A DNA stretch of 64,000 nt from Blastocystis hominis (lineage: Eukaryota; Sar; Bigyra; Opalinata; Blastocystidae). The DNA lies in contig NW_013171849.1 in NCBI RefSeq assembly GCF_000151665.1, positions 486,480 through 550,479 of the forward strand, given 5' to 3'. The notes below the pieces were generated by a model, which did no database searches, was not told the origin of the DNA, and was given only the letters and a program-made list of their open reading frames with translations. Positions 40,320 to 51,454 of the stretch are shown here, one piece after another; within the stretch, counting starts at the first letter, position 1, and every line of letters starts with the position of its first letter. Made by a program: the position numbers and the translations under genes.

Positions 40320-40633
40320 CAGATTTTTTTTGGTCAACCAGGAGAGGCTCTCTTATGGGAGGCATGGGTGGCTCTCCTTCTTTTCTCGCTACTGGAAGGA
40401 TGCGACCGAGTTTCTCGCATCATTAGGATGTTTTTGACAACCCGGCTCTGTCAAGCCCACTATAGTTTCCATTTCGAATTTTTTGTTCGTTGACAGTAAT
40501 TTGAAATCTTTCTTTTCCTGATTCTTCTCTCCATTTTCTCCCTATAACCATCTCGCATCTATTTACTATCTCCAACATTTTTGCGATCACCCTTTATTCA
40601 TCCTTTTTCACTTTGTATTCTTTCCTTTTTGAA

Positions 40634-41410
40634 ATGTACCGAAAGGAAGATTTGAACGAGAGAGACGGAAAATATTATGATGATGAAGGGAACGAGTGGA
40701 TTCCAAGCACCCAGGTATTACTTTTCTTGGTGACTCGATTTTAGCGAGCGGATGGTACATGGAGACCTGCTCGTCGTGTGAAATCGGGGTATGTCCCAAT
40801 CGAAGAGAGAAAAGTGTATCGACCTCCGATGATCGCTGTAAGTTCGAGTCTTGTGTGTCTCCCTAGATGCGTGAACGATTGAAGGCTGCAGCTTCAAGTA
40901 AAGAACCTGCTCCGAATCGCAAAGTGTCTCCAAAGCCAAATGTCGCAGTGGAATCGGTTCGTTCTTGTTCGGTTGCTTAATAATAGCGCAAATCGGACAG
41001 CAATTCTGTTTCTGAGACAATCAGCGAGCCTATTCCTGAGAAGCCTGTGTCCAGAGAAGTATCAAGAGCTGGAGATAGGAAAAAAGCGTCGCTCTCCGAA
41101 GAGGAATGCATCAAGAAGATTCGTGAATTGCGAAAGCAGCTTAGTCAGGTGGATAATCTGGTCCAGAAACGGGACAATGGTTTGAAGTTAGAGTAATTTA
41201 TCAAAACGAGACTTCATCCTTAGTTTTGGTCAATTGGAGTTGGTGGAAAAGCGAATGTCGTTTGTACAGGAACTTTCTATGGTTCTATCGAATTATTTGA
41301 AGGATTCGTTGAAATTGAGCCCGGAGGAATTGACATCCAAGTTGAAACAGGAAGATTACCAAAAGTTTGTCGTTCTTGTTGAGTGGATTCGCCAATTTAA
41401 AAAGAGTTAG
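40634..41410 (+). CDS. PYM1: PYM homologue (partner of Y14 and Mago)
   Basis: Starts MYRKEDLNERDG at 40634. The Mago-binding motif spans the first 30-nt intron (40715-40744): IPSTQ|RADGTWRPARRVKSGYVP, then EERKVY, as in PYM (QR-DGTWRK-RRVK-GYVPQEE-PVY). Further introns of 29 and 30 nt follow. A Lys/Glu-rich linker and the C-terminal IRELRKQLSQVDNL helix match the family's ribosome-contact region, with a last intron near 41185-41222 giving FGQLELVEKRM. PYM removes exon-junction complexes from spliced mRNA in the cytoplasm, so its presence implies an EJC here. Stop TAG 41408-41410. Confidence 0.88.
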
Positions 41411-41513
41411 GAGGGAATGTATTCCTCGTAAATAAGTGATTGAACAGGAGAGACAATTTAAAAGAATAGTTGTAACAATCTACCTTCATCGTGCTTGTTC
41501 TCTCAAACAAATC

Positions 41514-42174
41514 TCACTTCGGTGTTTCTTTTACCGAATTATCACTACAAACTCCCGCTTCCGGAGTGGAAGCCGACTTTAACGTGGGAGACTTGATTTC
41601 CAGTTTGTCGACAAATCCTTTCAACTGGTTATGTTTCTTACTCATCCAGTTGGCTACACTGGCGCAACGATTGATATAAGCAGGAATTCCTTTACCTACA
41701 ATGATCGTACACAACTCGTTCGAAAAGTTGTTGCAATTTCTACAGCTGATTCTAGTAAGCGCACTCCGCACTTTGAAATAAGATTATAATTATCACCTCG
41801 ATAAGTCAAACGCATGTTTCGAATTACGTCTTTGATTTGTGCCGGAGATAAAAAAGTCTCGCCCATATCGATGGTTTCTCGATACTTGACTCCGAGCACG
41901 TTACGAGGGAGAGACGAAATGATACCACCGCCTTCTCCATAGGAGTACTCCCTTCCTAAGGGTCATACGGCTGTTTCACGAGATACCATCCACAACAACT
42001 CCCGTATGTAAAATGCCCATCCCTATACCTAGATGTTACAAACAGTGTTTGCAGCTACCGTAGAGCAAATCGTTCCTTTCAATTAGATCATACACCTAGT
42101 TCTCAGCAAACACCACTTCACAGAGTTACATTGACTTTCACTGGTCTTCCACGATAAGGTAGTGCAGTAGACAT
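41514..42174 (-). CDS. PPPDE/DeSI-type thiol isopeptidase
   Basis: Starts MSTALPYRGRPVKVN at 42174. Exons join across 30-34-nt introns to give VNVYDL, GMGILHTGVVVDGREYSYG (catalytic His), ETFLSPAQIKDVI, YNLISKNCNNFSNEL (catalytic Cys restored by a 32-nt intron) and GKGIPAYINRCA. These match the PPPDE domain of DESI1/2, which removes SUMO or palmitate/ubiquitin-like groups from proteins. A Lys/Ser-rich tail ends KETPK. A TTGTTTGAG variant of the 3' motif follows a few bases after the stop. Confidence 0.88.
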
Positions 42175-42458
42175 ACTTTATGAAAAAGTCTTTAAAGCAA
42201 AGTCCGAAGAATTTGTTTGTTATAGCCAGGATCCTTTTTTCTCTTTCAAAAATAGATAGATTGATCGTAGTGAACAAATAGAACGGCTAAGTGTGTTGTG
42301 ACCGTTTGTAAACTCTTCAAATTCTGCCGATTGCTCATATGTTTTGAAGAGAACAAGATAAGAAACCATTCGACTAAAAACCGAAAAAACGTTATTTTCG
42401 GCTCTTTGCCTCCACACTTTACAAATCGTCTGTACTCTCGTTTTTAAAAATAAACAGA

Positions 42459-43596
42459 TTATAAAAACAACTGATTGATGAAATCGTCCATATTCTCGTT
42501 CTCTGTGTGCTCCACTTCCACACTTGTCTTCCAGACGTCGTTGGACGTGGATATCACCTCATTTCCGTCGGCATCAATCTCCTTCTTCTGCTCATTTCCC
42601 ATTCTATTTGCACTAGCTTCGGCAGAATCGGATTCTGAATCGCTTTCCGAACTTGAATCTGAGCTTGAACTGTAGTGAACATGTCCATTGACAGTTTTTG
42701 GTTTCTTCTGCTTCTTCTGCTTCTTCTGCTTCTTCTGCGTCTCCTTGATCGGATTTTCATCTCGCTTCACCGATGTTTGGGAAACCAAAATCTCTCTAGA
42801 CGCATTCTGTACAATGTCCTTGGAAGGAGCAAGTGGCGTTGCGGAACTCGCTTCTACTTGTCCTTCCTCCTTTAGAATCGATGTAATATAATCAAAAACG
42901 TCCTGCGAAGTCTCACAAGCTTTGCGTTTCTTCCGCAATTCAGGATGCTCCGATTCTGTCTCCCGGATTTTTCTGTGGAAAAGCTTCAATCTAATTGTAA
43001 CTTGCCTCTCATTAGAATACGCGCACGGGCCGCAGAGCCGGACTTTCACGAGCGTCGAAACAACTTTTCCCTCCAAATCCTTGTAGCGAAACGGAACTTC
43101 ATAAGAACATAATTCGTGCGTGTTGGTATTGTCACAGTGGAGGTTGCCACACGAAAATTGACCCTTTCCATCGATGACTTCGCGTTCTGTTCGCCAACGC
43201 ATGCCGATCTTGTTGATCTCGTAATAGGTGAGGTCGACAAGCGCATACTCCTTGTATAATCGATTGTAATAACGGATAGCGAGTCGCTGCTCCCAGCTAT
43301 TCCTCACAAAACCACACCTTCTCTACTTTTGTGCTTTTGATGCGTCGGATTCCATTATAAAGTTATAGTTACGCGCAATAGCGTCACTGTCCGTAATCGG
43401 ACCTGTCACATTTTTCGGATTGAGCTGCCGCTTCATTTCTGCATATTCCTTCATTAGTTTTCGGTGCTTTGAGAGTAGATCTTTTCCCTCATCGCTATGA
43501 TTCTATCTTATAAACACTTCTCCCAAATTATACTCTAGAATGATGATGGCGATGACGATGACGGTGGCGATGACGATCGCTGCTCGTGTCCACCAT
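42459..43596 (-). CDS. FRA10AC1: FRA10AC1-family nuclear protein
   Basis: Starts MVDTSSDRHRHR at 43596, with a His/Arg run; 31-nt and 30-nt introns follow (near 43507-43537 and 43285-43315). The core NWEQRLAIRYYNRLYKEYAL, GMRWRTEREVIDGKGQFSCGN--C and VKVRLCGPCAYS matches FRA10AC1, whose zinc-like C--C motifs are present. The C-terminal third is KKQKKQKK-type basic repeats and a Ser/Asp/Glu-rich tail. The family has been found with spliceosomes; its exact role is not settled. Divergent from the membrane-protein gene, with about 58 bp between the starts. Confidence 0.88.
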
Positions 43597-43654
43597 ATCT
43601 CATCCAACGACGACCAAATAGATTTTTGTGTATTCACGTATTATAGTCACAACG

Positions 43655-44431
43655 ATGGTATTGAATGGCTACTGACGATCTTATGCATTAGGACCCTCAA
43701 GAACGAGAATATCCAAAGATGTGGCTATTTCAACGTAAACATATTTCTGATCCAATTCTGTACACGAAAAGAGAATAATTAATCAATAGAAAGGATTATT
43801 TGATCAAACGAGCATTTGTAGAGTTTATCACGCCTTTGGGGGAAGCCCAAATTGGAATCAATCCTCGGTTTAACGAGCAGGATGAGGATGAGTTTCGATT
43901 ACAAGATGTACTCTGTTTGTCTTTGTTCTTGTCTAGAAATGTTTGTATAGTCGTGGTCAACCGTCTCAGACCAAAGTATCACGCAAAATACTCGTGTACA
44001 CGTTTCTAAGTTTGGCATTCGTCAATGTCGGCACTCTTGTGGGTCTGCTTGTTTCAGCGACTGTTAACCGTGAATATTCGAGCTACCAGCGCAATGTCTC
44101 GTACTTCATCGTGATCGTATCGTTGCTTCTAACGATCTACGGGTCGTACGCGATGCAGCAGCAGTCGTTAAACCACTTGACAATGTTTTTTTTAGATAGG
44201 AGCGAAATCGAATTTAGATATACCTCAGTGAACTTGGGCGTGTCTGTGATTTTGTTTCCCTTGTCTCCCACCCCGATCTATTTTGTGCACTTTTTCTTTG
44301 AATTGCTTCTCATTTACATCGCATATCAGCTCAAATATCGTCTTGTGTGCAAATTGACAACTTGTGAATTGTAGGACGATTTGTGGTTTATCCCTTCATC
44401 GACCGAGATTTCTGGCCAAATCGTGTTTTAA
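43655..44431 (+). CDS. Multi-pass membrane protein, unrecognised
   Basis: ATG 43655 is followed directly by a 34-nt intron, then DPQEREYPKMWLFQRKHISD. Introns of 30 (near 43770), 29 (near 43910) and 30 nt (near 44350) keep the frame. A soluble N-terminal part (~70 residues, EFITPLGEAQIGINP) is followed by about four hydrophobic seg­ments (LSLAFVNVGTLVGLLVS, YFIVIVSLLLTIYGS, LGVSVILFPL, FFFELLLIYIAY). It ends ISGQIVF with TAA at 44429-44431, and the octamer lies at 44465-44472. No family recognised; the number of introns in the middle is uncertain. Confidence 0.6.
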
Positions 44432-44464
44432 ATCGTGATGGGGCGTCCTCTTATTTTTTCCTAT

Positions 44465-44472
44465 TGTTTGTT
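44465..44472 (+). terminator. TGTTTGTT 3'-end motif
   Basis: 34 nt past the membrane-protein stop and only 7 nt before the next gene's ATG, so transcripts of neighbouring genes nearly abut. Confidence 0.6.
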
Positions 44473-44478
44473 TTATCA

Positions 44479-45675
44479 ATGCATGAAATGAAAAATGAAG
44501 ACCCGAATCAGCAGAAAGAGTCGTTTTTTGAGAAGCATTCCTTGCCTGTCTGCATGTTTCTCGTATGTCTCGTTTTCCTCGCTTATTTTTAGCTATTTCT
44601 GATAAATTCGTTGCTGTACCATTCCCTCTATATAGAAATGTACCATACTATCTATTCCAAGATTATCGATTCAAACGAACACTCTATGAACGTCCATCAC
44701 TACATTACTTTGCTGCCGTTCGATCTATTTGTGAAACATGATGGCTAGTGATCAGAGCATCTCCATCCACTCTCCATCCTCTTCAGTCGTCCTGTGCACA
44801 ACCCTCTACGCTAAAGTTTGCTTTTTTGTGGTGTGTGACTGTGATAGAAGCTCGAGTATGATCATGTGGTATTCGTTCGAAGCTATGCGCTTCTTCAGCG
44901 TCATTTTCATTTCCGTATGGTTGTTTTCAGCGATTGCCCCATTATCCAGGACCTTTGTAAGAAGGCCAATCTTACCATTATTCCAACAGTCAAGTATGTT
45001 TTATGGATTTCGCGTTTTATTTCGATATAACGAGTATGGCAAGCCTGTTTTTCCGTTTATAATGAAAATAACGGAACAACTGTTTCATGCTTCTTTCTAT
45101 GGGTATGTCAACGGAGATATTTTGTTATCGACCACTCTTTTCCCGCTCCTTTCCATTCTTGCAGATACTCGGAAGCAGATATTTGATACCAAACCGTTTT
45201 TAATGGCAGGGCGAGTGAATGAAGTGCCCGAGTTCAATATCGATTTCCTATCGCTGGATGGGTTCAATCGCTCTTTTGAGGAGAGCTATGCTCAAGGGAA
45301 AACAAGGAATCCCTTTTCAGCTGTACACCTAATTTCGCTCCTTGTATTTAGGATTACTTCATCTATTCCGGTAAATTGATGAGTAGTAAAACCGAGAATT
45401 ACGAGAAGGTTGTTTTGGGTCGATATTACATTGATAACTGGATCATGGGAATGATTCGTCTGCATAACGGCTATTTGATAGACACAACCAAAGCAGGTAC
45501 CTTTTTGAGTCTATTGTTGAAGCACAGTGCATGGAATTCACATGGGAACAGACACCTACTGGAAAAAGTCCCTGAAGAAGCCTATCGGATACAAGGACTT
45601 TTGGTACAACAAGCATATCTCAAGAAAGGACTATCCATGGGCCTCCTTGAAGAATGCAGATTTTTTGTGTTGTAG
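44479..45675 (+). CDS. Type II membrane glycosyltransferase-like protein
   Basis: ATG 44479 gives a short cytoplasmic stretch (MHEMKNEDPNQQ) and, across a 30-nt intron, one membrane anchor (LPVCMFLLFLINSLLYHSL), a Golgi type II layout. Later exons include RYNEYGKPVFPFI and FYGYVNGDILLS, matching a family of GT-A-like proteins with N--G-P and GY-N-DIL motifs, followed by LMAGRVNEVP. A 29-nt intron leads to DYFIYSGKLM and GRYYIDNWIMGMI. Likely a sugar transferase in the Golgi; substrate unknown. Exon borders at 44720-44960 are not resolved. TAG at 45675; octamer at 45747. Confidence 0.6.
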
Positions 45676-45746
45676 GAGAATGGAGGGAAACATTAGGGTG
45701 TAGACTGGGATGACAGCGGTCTTAGCTTGGAAGCGAATCAATCGTG

Positions 45747-45754
45747 TGTTTGTT
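45747..45754 (+). terminator. TGTTTGTT 3'-end motif
   Basis: About 72 nt after the glycosyltransferase-like stop, in the convergent gap with SKP1. Confidence 0.5.
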
Positions 45755-45770
45755 GAAAACAATCAAATCG

Positions 45771-46319
45771 TTACAAACGGAAGCAAGAGTTCTCCTTTTC
45801 AATCTGCAACTTCTCTTCCTCCGTTAAGTCATCTAGTACCTGGAAAAAATCTCGCAACTCGTTCACATTCTTTCCGTTAATCATACTCGCCATGTATGCA
45901 GCACTACACATCAGTTGACACACCCTGTCCATTTACCAAAGCGAAATGAGAGAGTCGTTCTGTAGAGTCTGAGCGGCATACAGAAGACGGAAAATCTGGT
46001 CGCGATTCAGGTTAATCACAAGGTTCGCATCAAATTGATCCTTGACATTGTTGGCGAAGTTTTGCGTATCTGCGAGTGGCTTTGGGATAGGATCCATGGG
46101 CTTATTCACATGGTACTCCACTACGCGTTAGTTTTCGCAAAATGGCTCACAGAATCTCTTTGCAATCTCGAGAGACTCGTAGGGGATATTTGTTTGGATA
46201 CTTTCACAATTGGGATCTTCCTTCAGCACAGTCTGTAGATACTTGGATGTGACGGCGACATCTTCATCGATCTCGATCGCTTGCCCTTCCTTCGATATGA
46301 CTTTCACAATTCGACCCAT
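45771..46319 (-). CDS. SKP1: SKP1 (SCF ubiquitin ligase adaptor)
   Basis: Starts MGRIVKVISKEGQAIEID at 46319 (in-frame ATGs lie upstream at 46361 and 46373). A 30-nt intron near 46125 and a 33-nt one near 45930 are removed. The product then shows TSKYLQTVL, EYHVNKPMDP, FDANLVINLNRDQIFRLLYAAQTL, SLISLCAAYMASMINGKNVNELRDFFQV and LTEEEKLQIEKENSCFRL. These are the BTB-like fold and the C-terminal F-box-binding helices of SKP1. It bridges cullin 1 and F-box proteins. Length about 160, as usual. The stop is TAA at 45771-45773. Confidence 0.92.
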
Positions 46320-46411
46320 TTTGGATAATACTCTGAGTGTTCGGGGTTTGAAGTGATCCATTTTCCAAATCAAGTGGTGTCTGTTTTAAGTTTGCCTGCT
46401 ACTCTACTAAA

Positions 46412-46740
46412 ATGGAGACGATTCGGCAAAGGAACTACCTTGTTCATTGGCTTTTGTGTGAAGATGGTCTAAAGCAGCTTTACTCTACGAAAATGGAGCC
46501 GATCGAGACCTTCTCTCTTTCTGATATACCAAAACCGGATTCATCGTCTGTAGAAGGAAAAGTCGAGTTTGGGTGTTTCCATCATCTTATCGGGTAGAAC
46601 AAATACAGAGGATGTGTATCCCGAAGAACAATTGATCATTCTCTCTGAGCCCGCTTCACCCGTATGTTCTTTGGGATTGAATGGTTATAATATAGTCTGA
46701 ATACAGTGCTGTGGAGTCGTTTTCGGTAGTCGTATTTTAA
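46412..46740 (+). CDS. Hypothetical; possible N-terminal exons of the PP2A B'' gene
   Basis: ATG 46412 opens METIRQRNYLVHWLL. After introns near 46575 and 46670 (34 nt) it reads TEDVYPEEQLIILSEPASP|SEYSAVESFSVVVF, TAA at 46738-46740. Not recognised alone. It is divergent from SKP1 and lies 40 bp before exons of the PP2A regulatory subunit on the same strand, with no octamer between, so it may be that protein's N-terminus. Confidence 0.4.
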
Positions 46741-46783
46741 AATTGTGAAGAGAGATAATAGTGTGTAGAATTCGATTCAAAAC

Positions 46784-48382
46784 GTGTTCAATGAAGAAAA
46801 CATGAACACAGAAGACATTTCTACGATGAACAATCGTATTGGTGAAAGGATCACAACGGAGTGTTTGCAGCTCCCCGCTGTGCTTTTTCCCTATTTCGTT
46901 CGTTCTGTTGCCTTATCAGTAAATAAGGATCGTATTTGTCTTTTTATTTTTCTGACGATTTACAGACAACACCTCATTACTCTCTTCATCTGACTATATT
47001 CAGTATTTTCCAGCTTTTTCCCATCTCACATAGTTATTACTTAGATCATATCGAGTATCGCGAACCCTCTGACATCATCTTTGACTATGTGCTATTTCAC
47101 TTTCCTTTCCACACAGATCGCTGAAAACACGCAATTCATCACTTCAGAACACCTCTATCGCTTAGTTGATCGTTCCTCTTTTCACATCCATTTCGAATGA
47201 AGACGTTCTTTCCTACGTTTCTCCGTTAAATCAGCGCGTTTCCTCCCTTCTTTCACACCAAATCTACGCAAACACCATCGTTCCGCTTCTTTTCTTCCGC
47301 GTTCGCTTCCCCTTTGCGTCTCATCTAGATGGGCTCCGCGGGAATATGCCGGATTTCGCGGGCGGAAATGAAAGCAAGCGATTTTTCGCGGCAACTTTTT
47401 CTTGTGGCTGAGCAAAACGAGCAGAGCGAAGCCGAGCCTGTTTTCTGTTTTTTTGAACAAATCAATCGCAGGGGTATCGTTGGTTTAGTTTCGAAAGCGC
47501 CTTCGTGTTGTGGCGGTTGTTCTGCGAGTTGGATAGCGACAATGACGGGTTATTAAACAAAAACGACTTACGGCACTATGGAGATGTGTGTCTCACGTAG
47601 GCTTTGTGTTCGATAGTCGAGCGAGTAGCGAGTTGACGCTGGATTGTGTGATGGAGGGACGGGGTCGAGGGAAGTTCTGCAAGGATCGCGAAGAAATCGG
47701 GTATGAGGAGTTCGTCTGTAGAATGAAATAATGAGGAACTGAGATGCAGATTTGGTGCTTGCTGATGAAAACAAACGAAGTCCGGAAGCAGTGCGCTACT
47801 GGTTCAATATTTTGGATCTTGAATTCTCCGGAGAAATCTCGTTAAGCACGATTTACGCGTTCTATGCTTCGCAAGTAGTCGAATCAGCGTTTTGTTTCTT
47901 GCTAGAAATCGCGGTTGGAGGAGTATGGCATTCCCTCTCTTCCCTTTCCGCTCTATCTGCAGACGCTGTGCGATGCATTGGAGAGGTGTTGAGTGTAGAC
48001 AAAACTTGCTGGGGACGCAGGAAATGCGATTTTCGTTCGCCGATTTTGTGCCGTCCGAGTGGGAAATCCGACTGCCCGTCGTTTTCCAGGTGGTGGCGCT
48101 GAATTTGTTCGTGAACACGGTGAAATATCTGGAGTTCGAGCATCGCGAGCTGGTGGCCGACTTCGACTTCGATGAGAACAATCCGTATTGGACGTAAGCC
48201 GAAGGGGAAAGCTGCGAGGTAGGGATTGGAACATGTTTCTAGTAAACAAATACAAGCAAATCAAGGCGAAGAGCGATCATCTGACTCGCGCCGAGCAGAT
48301 TCGTCAGATCCAAGAAGCAAAAGAGGAAGACGACGAATCTGCCACCGAGTATTTGGATCTCCAAGAGATCTTCAATGAATAA
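46784..48382 (+). CDS. PP2A regulatory subunit B'' (EF-hand type)
   Basis: Exons in several frames joined by ~31-nt introns. Recognisable blocks: ITTECLQLPAVLFPYFVR (as CGFPSFFN-PLFRR), FCELDSDNDGLLNKNDLRHYGD (EF hand), EEIGYEEFV, AVRYWFNILDLEFSGEISLS (second EF-like, partly lacking acidic ligands), NTVKYLEFEHRELVADFDFD, and a C-terminal DWNMFLVNKYKQIK. This order matches PPP2R3/B'' subunits, which target the PP2A core enzyme and respond to calcium. Ends LQEIFNE, TAA at 48380-48382. Exons between about 46990 and 47460 are poorly resolved, and the N-terminus may begin at 46412. Confidence 0.8.
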
Positions 48383-48400
48383 CCAACGCTTCTGTTTGAG

Positions 48401-48408
48401 AACAAACA
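48401..48408 (-). terminator. TGTTTGTT motif creating a stop codon (EH gene)
   Basis: The reading frame has no genomic stop before it. An in-frame T at 48413, then four bases, then the octamer: cleavage after that T gives T+AA. Confidence 0.7.
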
Positions 48409-48412
48409 CACC

Positions 48413-51223
48413 ACAGATAGCCTTGCAATGAAACGGGAAGCTTCGCCGGTACTTGGATCCCCTGCTTCACCTTCTACACGCTCACTCTCTCTCTCCACAC
48501 GCACTTGCGCCATGAAGAACGCCACGGCGAACTGATTCGCGTTGACCGGGTACATCGCGCCCTTCGTCACCAGTCTCACGCTACCCGTCATTCCACGTTT
48601 CCACGTTTACATCTGCTCGATCTCTCCATCGCGCAGACTGATCGACCGGAAAAACGCCTTCGTGCTCACCTCGCTCAGCGTCGCGTTCTCGCGCGCCTGG
48701 CTCGCGAACACGCGCTTCCCCGTCTCCAAATCGCTCTGCGCCATCTCCCAATTCCGGCTCGGCTCCTCCAACGACGAAATACTGATCGCATCCGACGAAT
48801 CGGAGGACGAATCCGACGACGTTTCAGGGGTTTCGGTGGGCGTTTCAGGGGTTTCGGTGGGCGTTTCAGGGGTTTCGGTGGGCGTTTCAGGGGTTTCGAT
48901 GGGCGTTTCAGGAGATTCGGTGGGCGTTTCAGGAGATTCGGTGGGCTCGGGGTCTTTGAGGAATTCGCGAAGTTCTGCAGGGAGGAAGGTGGAAATGTTG
49001 GCTCCCTTGTTGTATTTCTATGCCTCAAATCCGCCCTTCGCGGCCACCTGCGCCATAAATACGCCCACCATCAATTGCTTCTTCGAGAACTCGGACGTTT
49101 CACCGATCACCAGTTTCGTTCTACATTCTCACTCTTCTCTCTTCGGTTTTTACATCTGTCGAGCCACCGCCGGCTTCTTACACACTTTCTGGATGGCTTC
49201 GCGGCCCGTTTTGGCGGGGATTTTGGCTTCCCCCGCGCTGACGCTGCTCCAGATCGATTCCAACTCGTCGATTTTCTTCTCGTTCAGCTCCCAGACGCTT
49301 CGCACCGGCGCGGCGGGCAGCATGACTTTGAGGGGATGCGGCAGACGCTTGGGCAACGGAATGCCCTGCTGGAATTTCTGGAGAATGAACATGCTGACCG
49401 CGAAGAACGGGAAGGAAATCGACGTCATTCCCGGACAAACCAAGTCGATTCTGCGCGTCACGCTCTTTCTTCCCTCTGCCTACACTTGCTGCACCGTCTC
49501 GTCGCTCACTCCCGCGTTTCGGAACGTCTCTCGCAGCGTCGACACGCTCATCTCCTTCGCCTCTCCCGCATACCGCGGGAATACCTCGGTCTCCAGTTTC
49601 CGCCGCGTCTCTTCGGGCATTTTCCAGCTGGGTCTCGCAGGTCCTGCGCTCTGCGGCGATTTCTCCTTCGGCGATTTCTCCTTCGGCGATTTCTTGGCTT
49701 TCGAGGACGTTTTCTCGGCGATGGACGTGGTGGTGCGGCCTTTGCGCGCGAAGGCGTTGGCCATGAGAGCGGGTTTGGGACTTCCCAATCCATCCGACTC
49801 GCTGGAGGAAGAAGAAGAAGAAGATTCGCTGTAGTCGTTGTAATCACTGTAATCGCTGTAGTCACTCGAAGCCGATTCGCTGTAATCGCTGTAGTCGCTC
49901 GCTCGCTCAGATCGCGAGCTATAATCGCTCGACGATTCACTCTCTGAAGACGAAGACGAAGAAGAAGACGAAGAAGAAAATTCGTAGAAGCGATCGATTT
50001 GGTCTTGCAGAACGGCAGGGAGTTCCTGAGGAAGCAGTCGGCCATTCACGACCTTCTTACAAAGAAACATCGCCACACAGAACTCGACTCCTTTCACCTT
50101 CGATTCGTTTTCAATGGGCACCATGTGCAATCTACGATCCATTTCGCCCTCCATTCACTCAAACATCACGTCAATCGACGCGTCGTCCGCGCCCCAATCC
50201 GCCATTTCCGCGCGCAGCGTCTCCAAATCCACGTCGCCCAGCTCGTAATACAGCCGTGTGAATTCCTTCTCGTCCTCCATCGTCATCTGCCACTCCTGGT
50301 CCACCGGCTCGCTCGGTTCTTCCGCTCGACGATGTCTGTGCGCTCGACTTCGCGACTTCGACGGCGTCGGCGATTTCTCCGCGCTTTTCGATGCCATCGC
50401 CGCTCTCTCCTTCGCTTTCTGCTCCGCTGCCGCTTGCAGAGCTGCTCGGCGCTGCTGCATGGCGTCGATGCGCGCTTGGCGACGCGCGCGCAGCTCCGAA
50501 AACTCTTCGAGCTGCTGCTGGAGCTGCGCGATCGTCTCGGTTTGCTGCTGAAGTTCGCTTTGCTGCTGCGCAATCAGCGCGTCTTTCGCGGCCAGCTGCT
50601 GCTGCAACTCCGCGGAGAGCGCACGCTCCTTCTCGAGAGACTCGGAGAGCTTCTGGAGCTGGGCGGTGGCTTCTTGGAGCTTCGCGTTGGCCGCTTCGTT
50701 GGGATCGGGAATGAGCTCCAGAGAGACGGCGTCGTTGTGCGAGATGCCGCAGTCCGAAATGATGCTCGAAGGGTCAACAACGTTTCCAGCAATATGAATT
50801 TCAAAGCGCGCATTATCAATCTCTTTGAACGACTCACTACAAACCTGCCCGTCATGTCGAATAGCATTTGCAATACCTCCTTGTATTTGCGGATAATTTC
50901 CTCTGCTTCCTTGCGGTAATCGACAACAATTTCATGCTGCTCCTCTTCGCAGGTAACAATTATCATGATGTTCGGATTGTCGTAGTAGAGAGTGATGTGA
51001 GAGTGATACGTTACAGAATAAGAAAGAAGAGTTTGGTCATCGACTAACTCTTCCTCTCCAATGTACAGCTGGATGTATTCTTCTTCGATCGACAGATTGT
51101 TCTACGCCAAAAGACCACTCCACTGTGCCAAACAGCAATTTCCTTTTTGTTTTCCTTCACCGTCTTATCAGGCCGAATTAGAACTGGATACTCATCTCCA
51201 AAATAATCAATTAGCACTTCCAT
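48413..51223 (-). CDS. Ubl-Ubl-coiled coil-multiple EH domain protein
   Basis: Starts MEVLIDYFGDEYPVLI at 51223. Two ubiquitin-like folds in tandem: the first to LLSYSVTYHSHITLYYD (32-nt intron inside), the second from MIIVTCEEEQHEIVVDY to SIISDCGISHNDAVSLEL (32-nt intron). A ~90-residue Gln-rich coiled coil and a basic linker follow, then four EH-like domains, each with W-[M]--ED/EE-----F, VEFCVAMFL--K or equivalent, and G--LP-ELP endings. Ser/Asp/Tyr and Glu-Thr-Pro repeat linkers separate them. 27-31-nt introns interrupt the EH repeats. EH domains bind NPF peptides in endocytic adaptors such as Eps15. The stop appears to be made by polyadenylation. Confidence 0.78.
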
Positions 51224-51442
51224 GGTTCAGATTCAATAAGATTGTAGCAAATTAGAAAATCTTTCCTTTTTGCCTTTATTCGGTTTTGTCCAGGTTTGTT
51301 TCTGATACTCTTTCTTTGAGATGCAAGGACGAAAGTAGAGGATATGAGACGGTGAGCGGAGCGCTCCCAGAGATGATTGTTCCTTACTCAACTGAGCTCT
51401 CTCTGTTGGAGTTTCTGTGTGTCCATTCTAACGGGCGTGTAG

Positions 51443-51450
51443 AACAAACA
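51443..51450 (-). terminator. TGTTTGTT motif creating a stop codon (PI3K gene)
   Basis: In-frame ...CGT CAT GCC T at 51455, four bases, then the octamer; cleavage there gives TAA. The spacing is the same as in the EH gene. Confidence 0.75.
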
Positions 51451-51454
51451 ATGC

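Noticed and set aside
42220-42417. 65-codon minus-strand frame between FRA10AC1 and the PPPDE gene
   Set aside because: No motif, and it lies in the expected 3' and 5' untranslated space.
43540-43782. Plus-strand frame starting MMMAMTMTV
   Set aside because: Antisense to the His/Arg-rich first exon of the FRA10AC1 gene.
48505-49947. Long plus-strand frames rich in RFRGFGGRFRGFGG and similar
   Set aside because: Antisense to the EH-protein gene and its Thr-Pro repeat linker.
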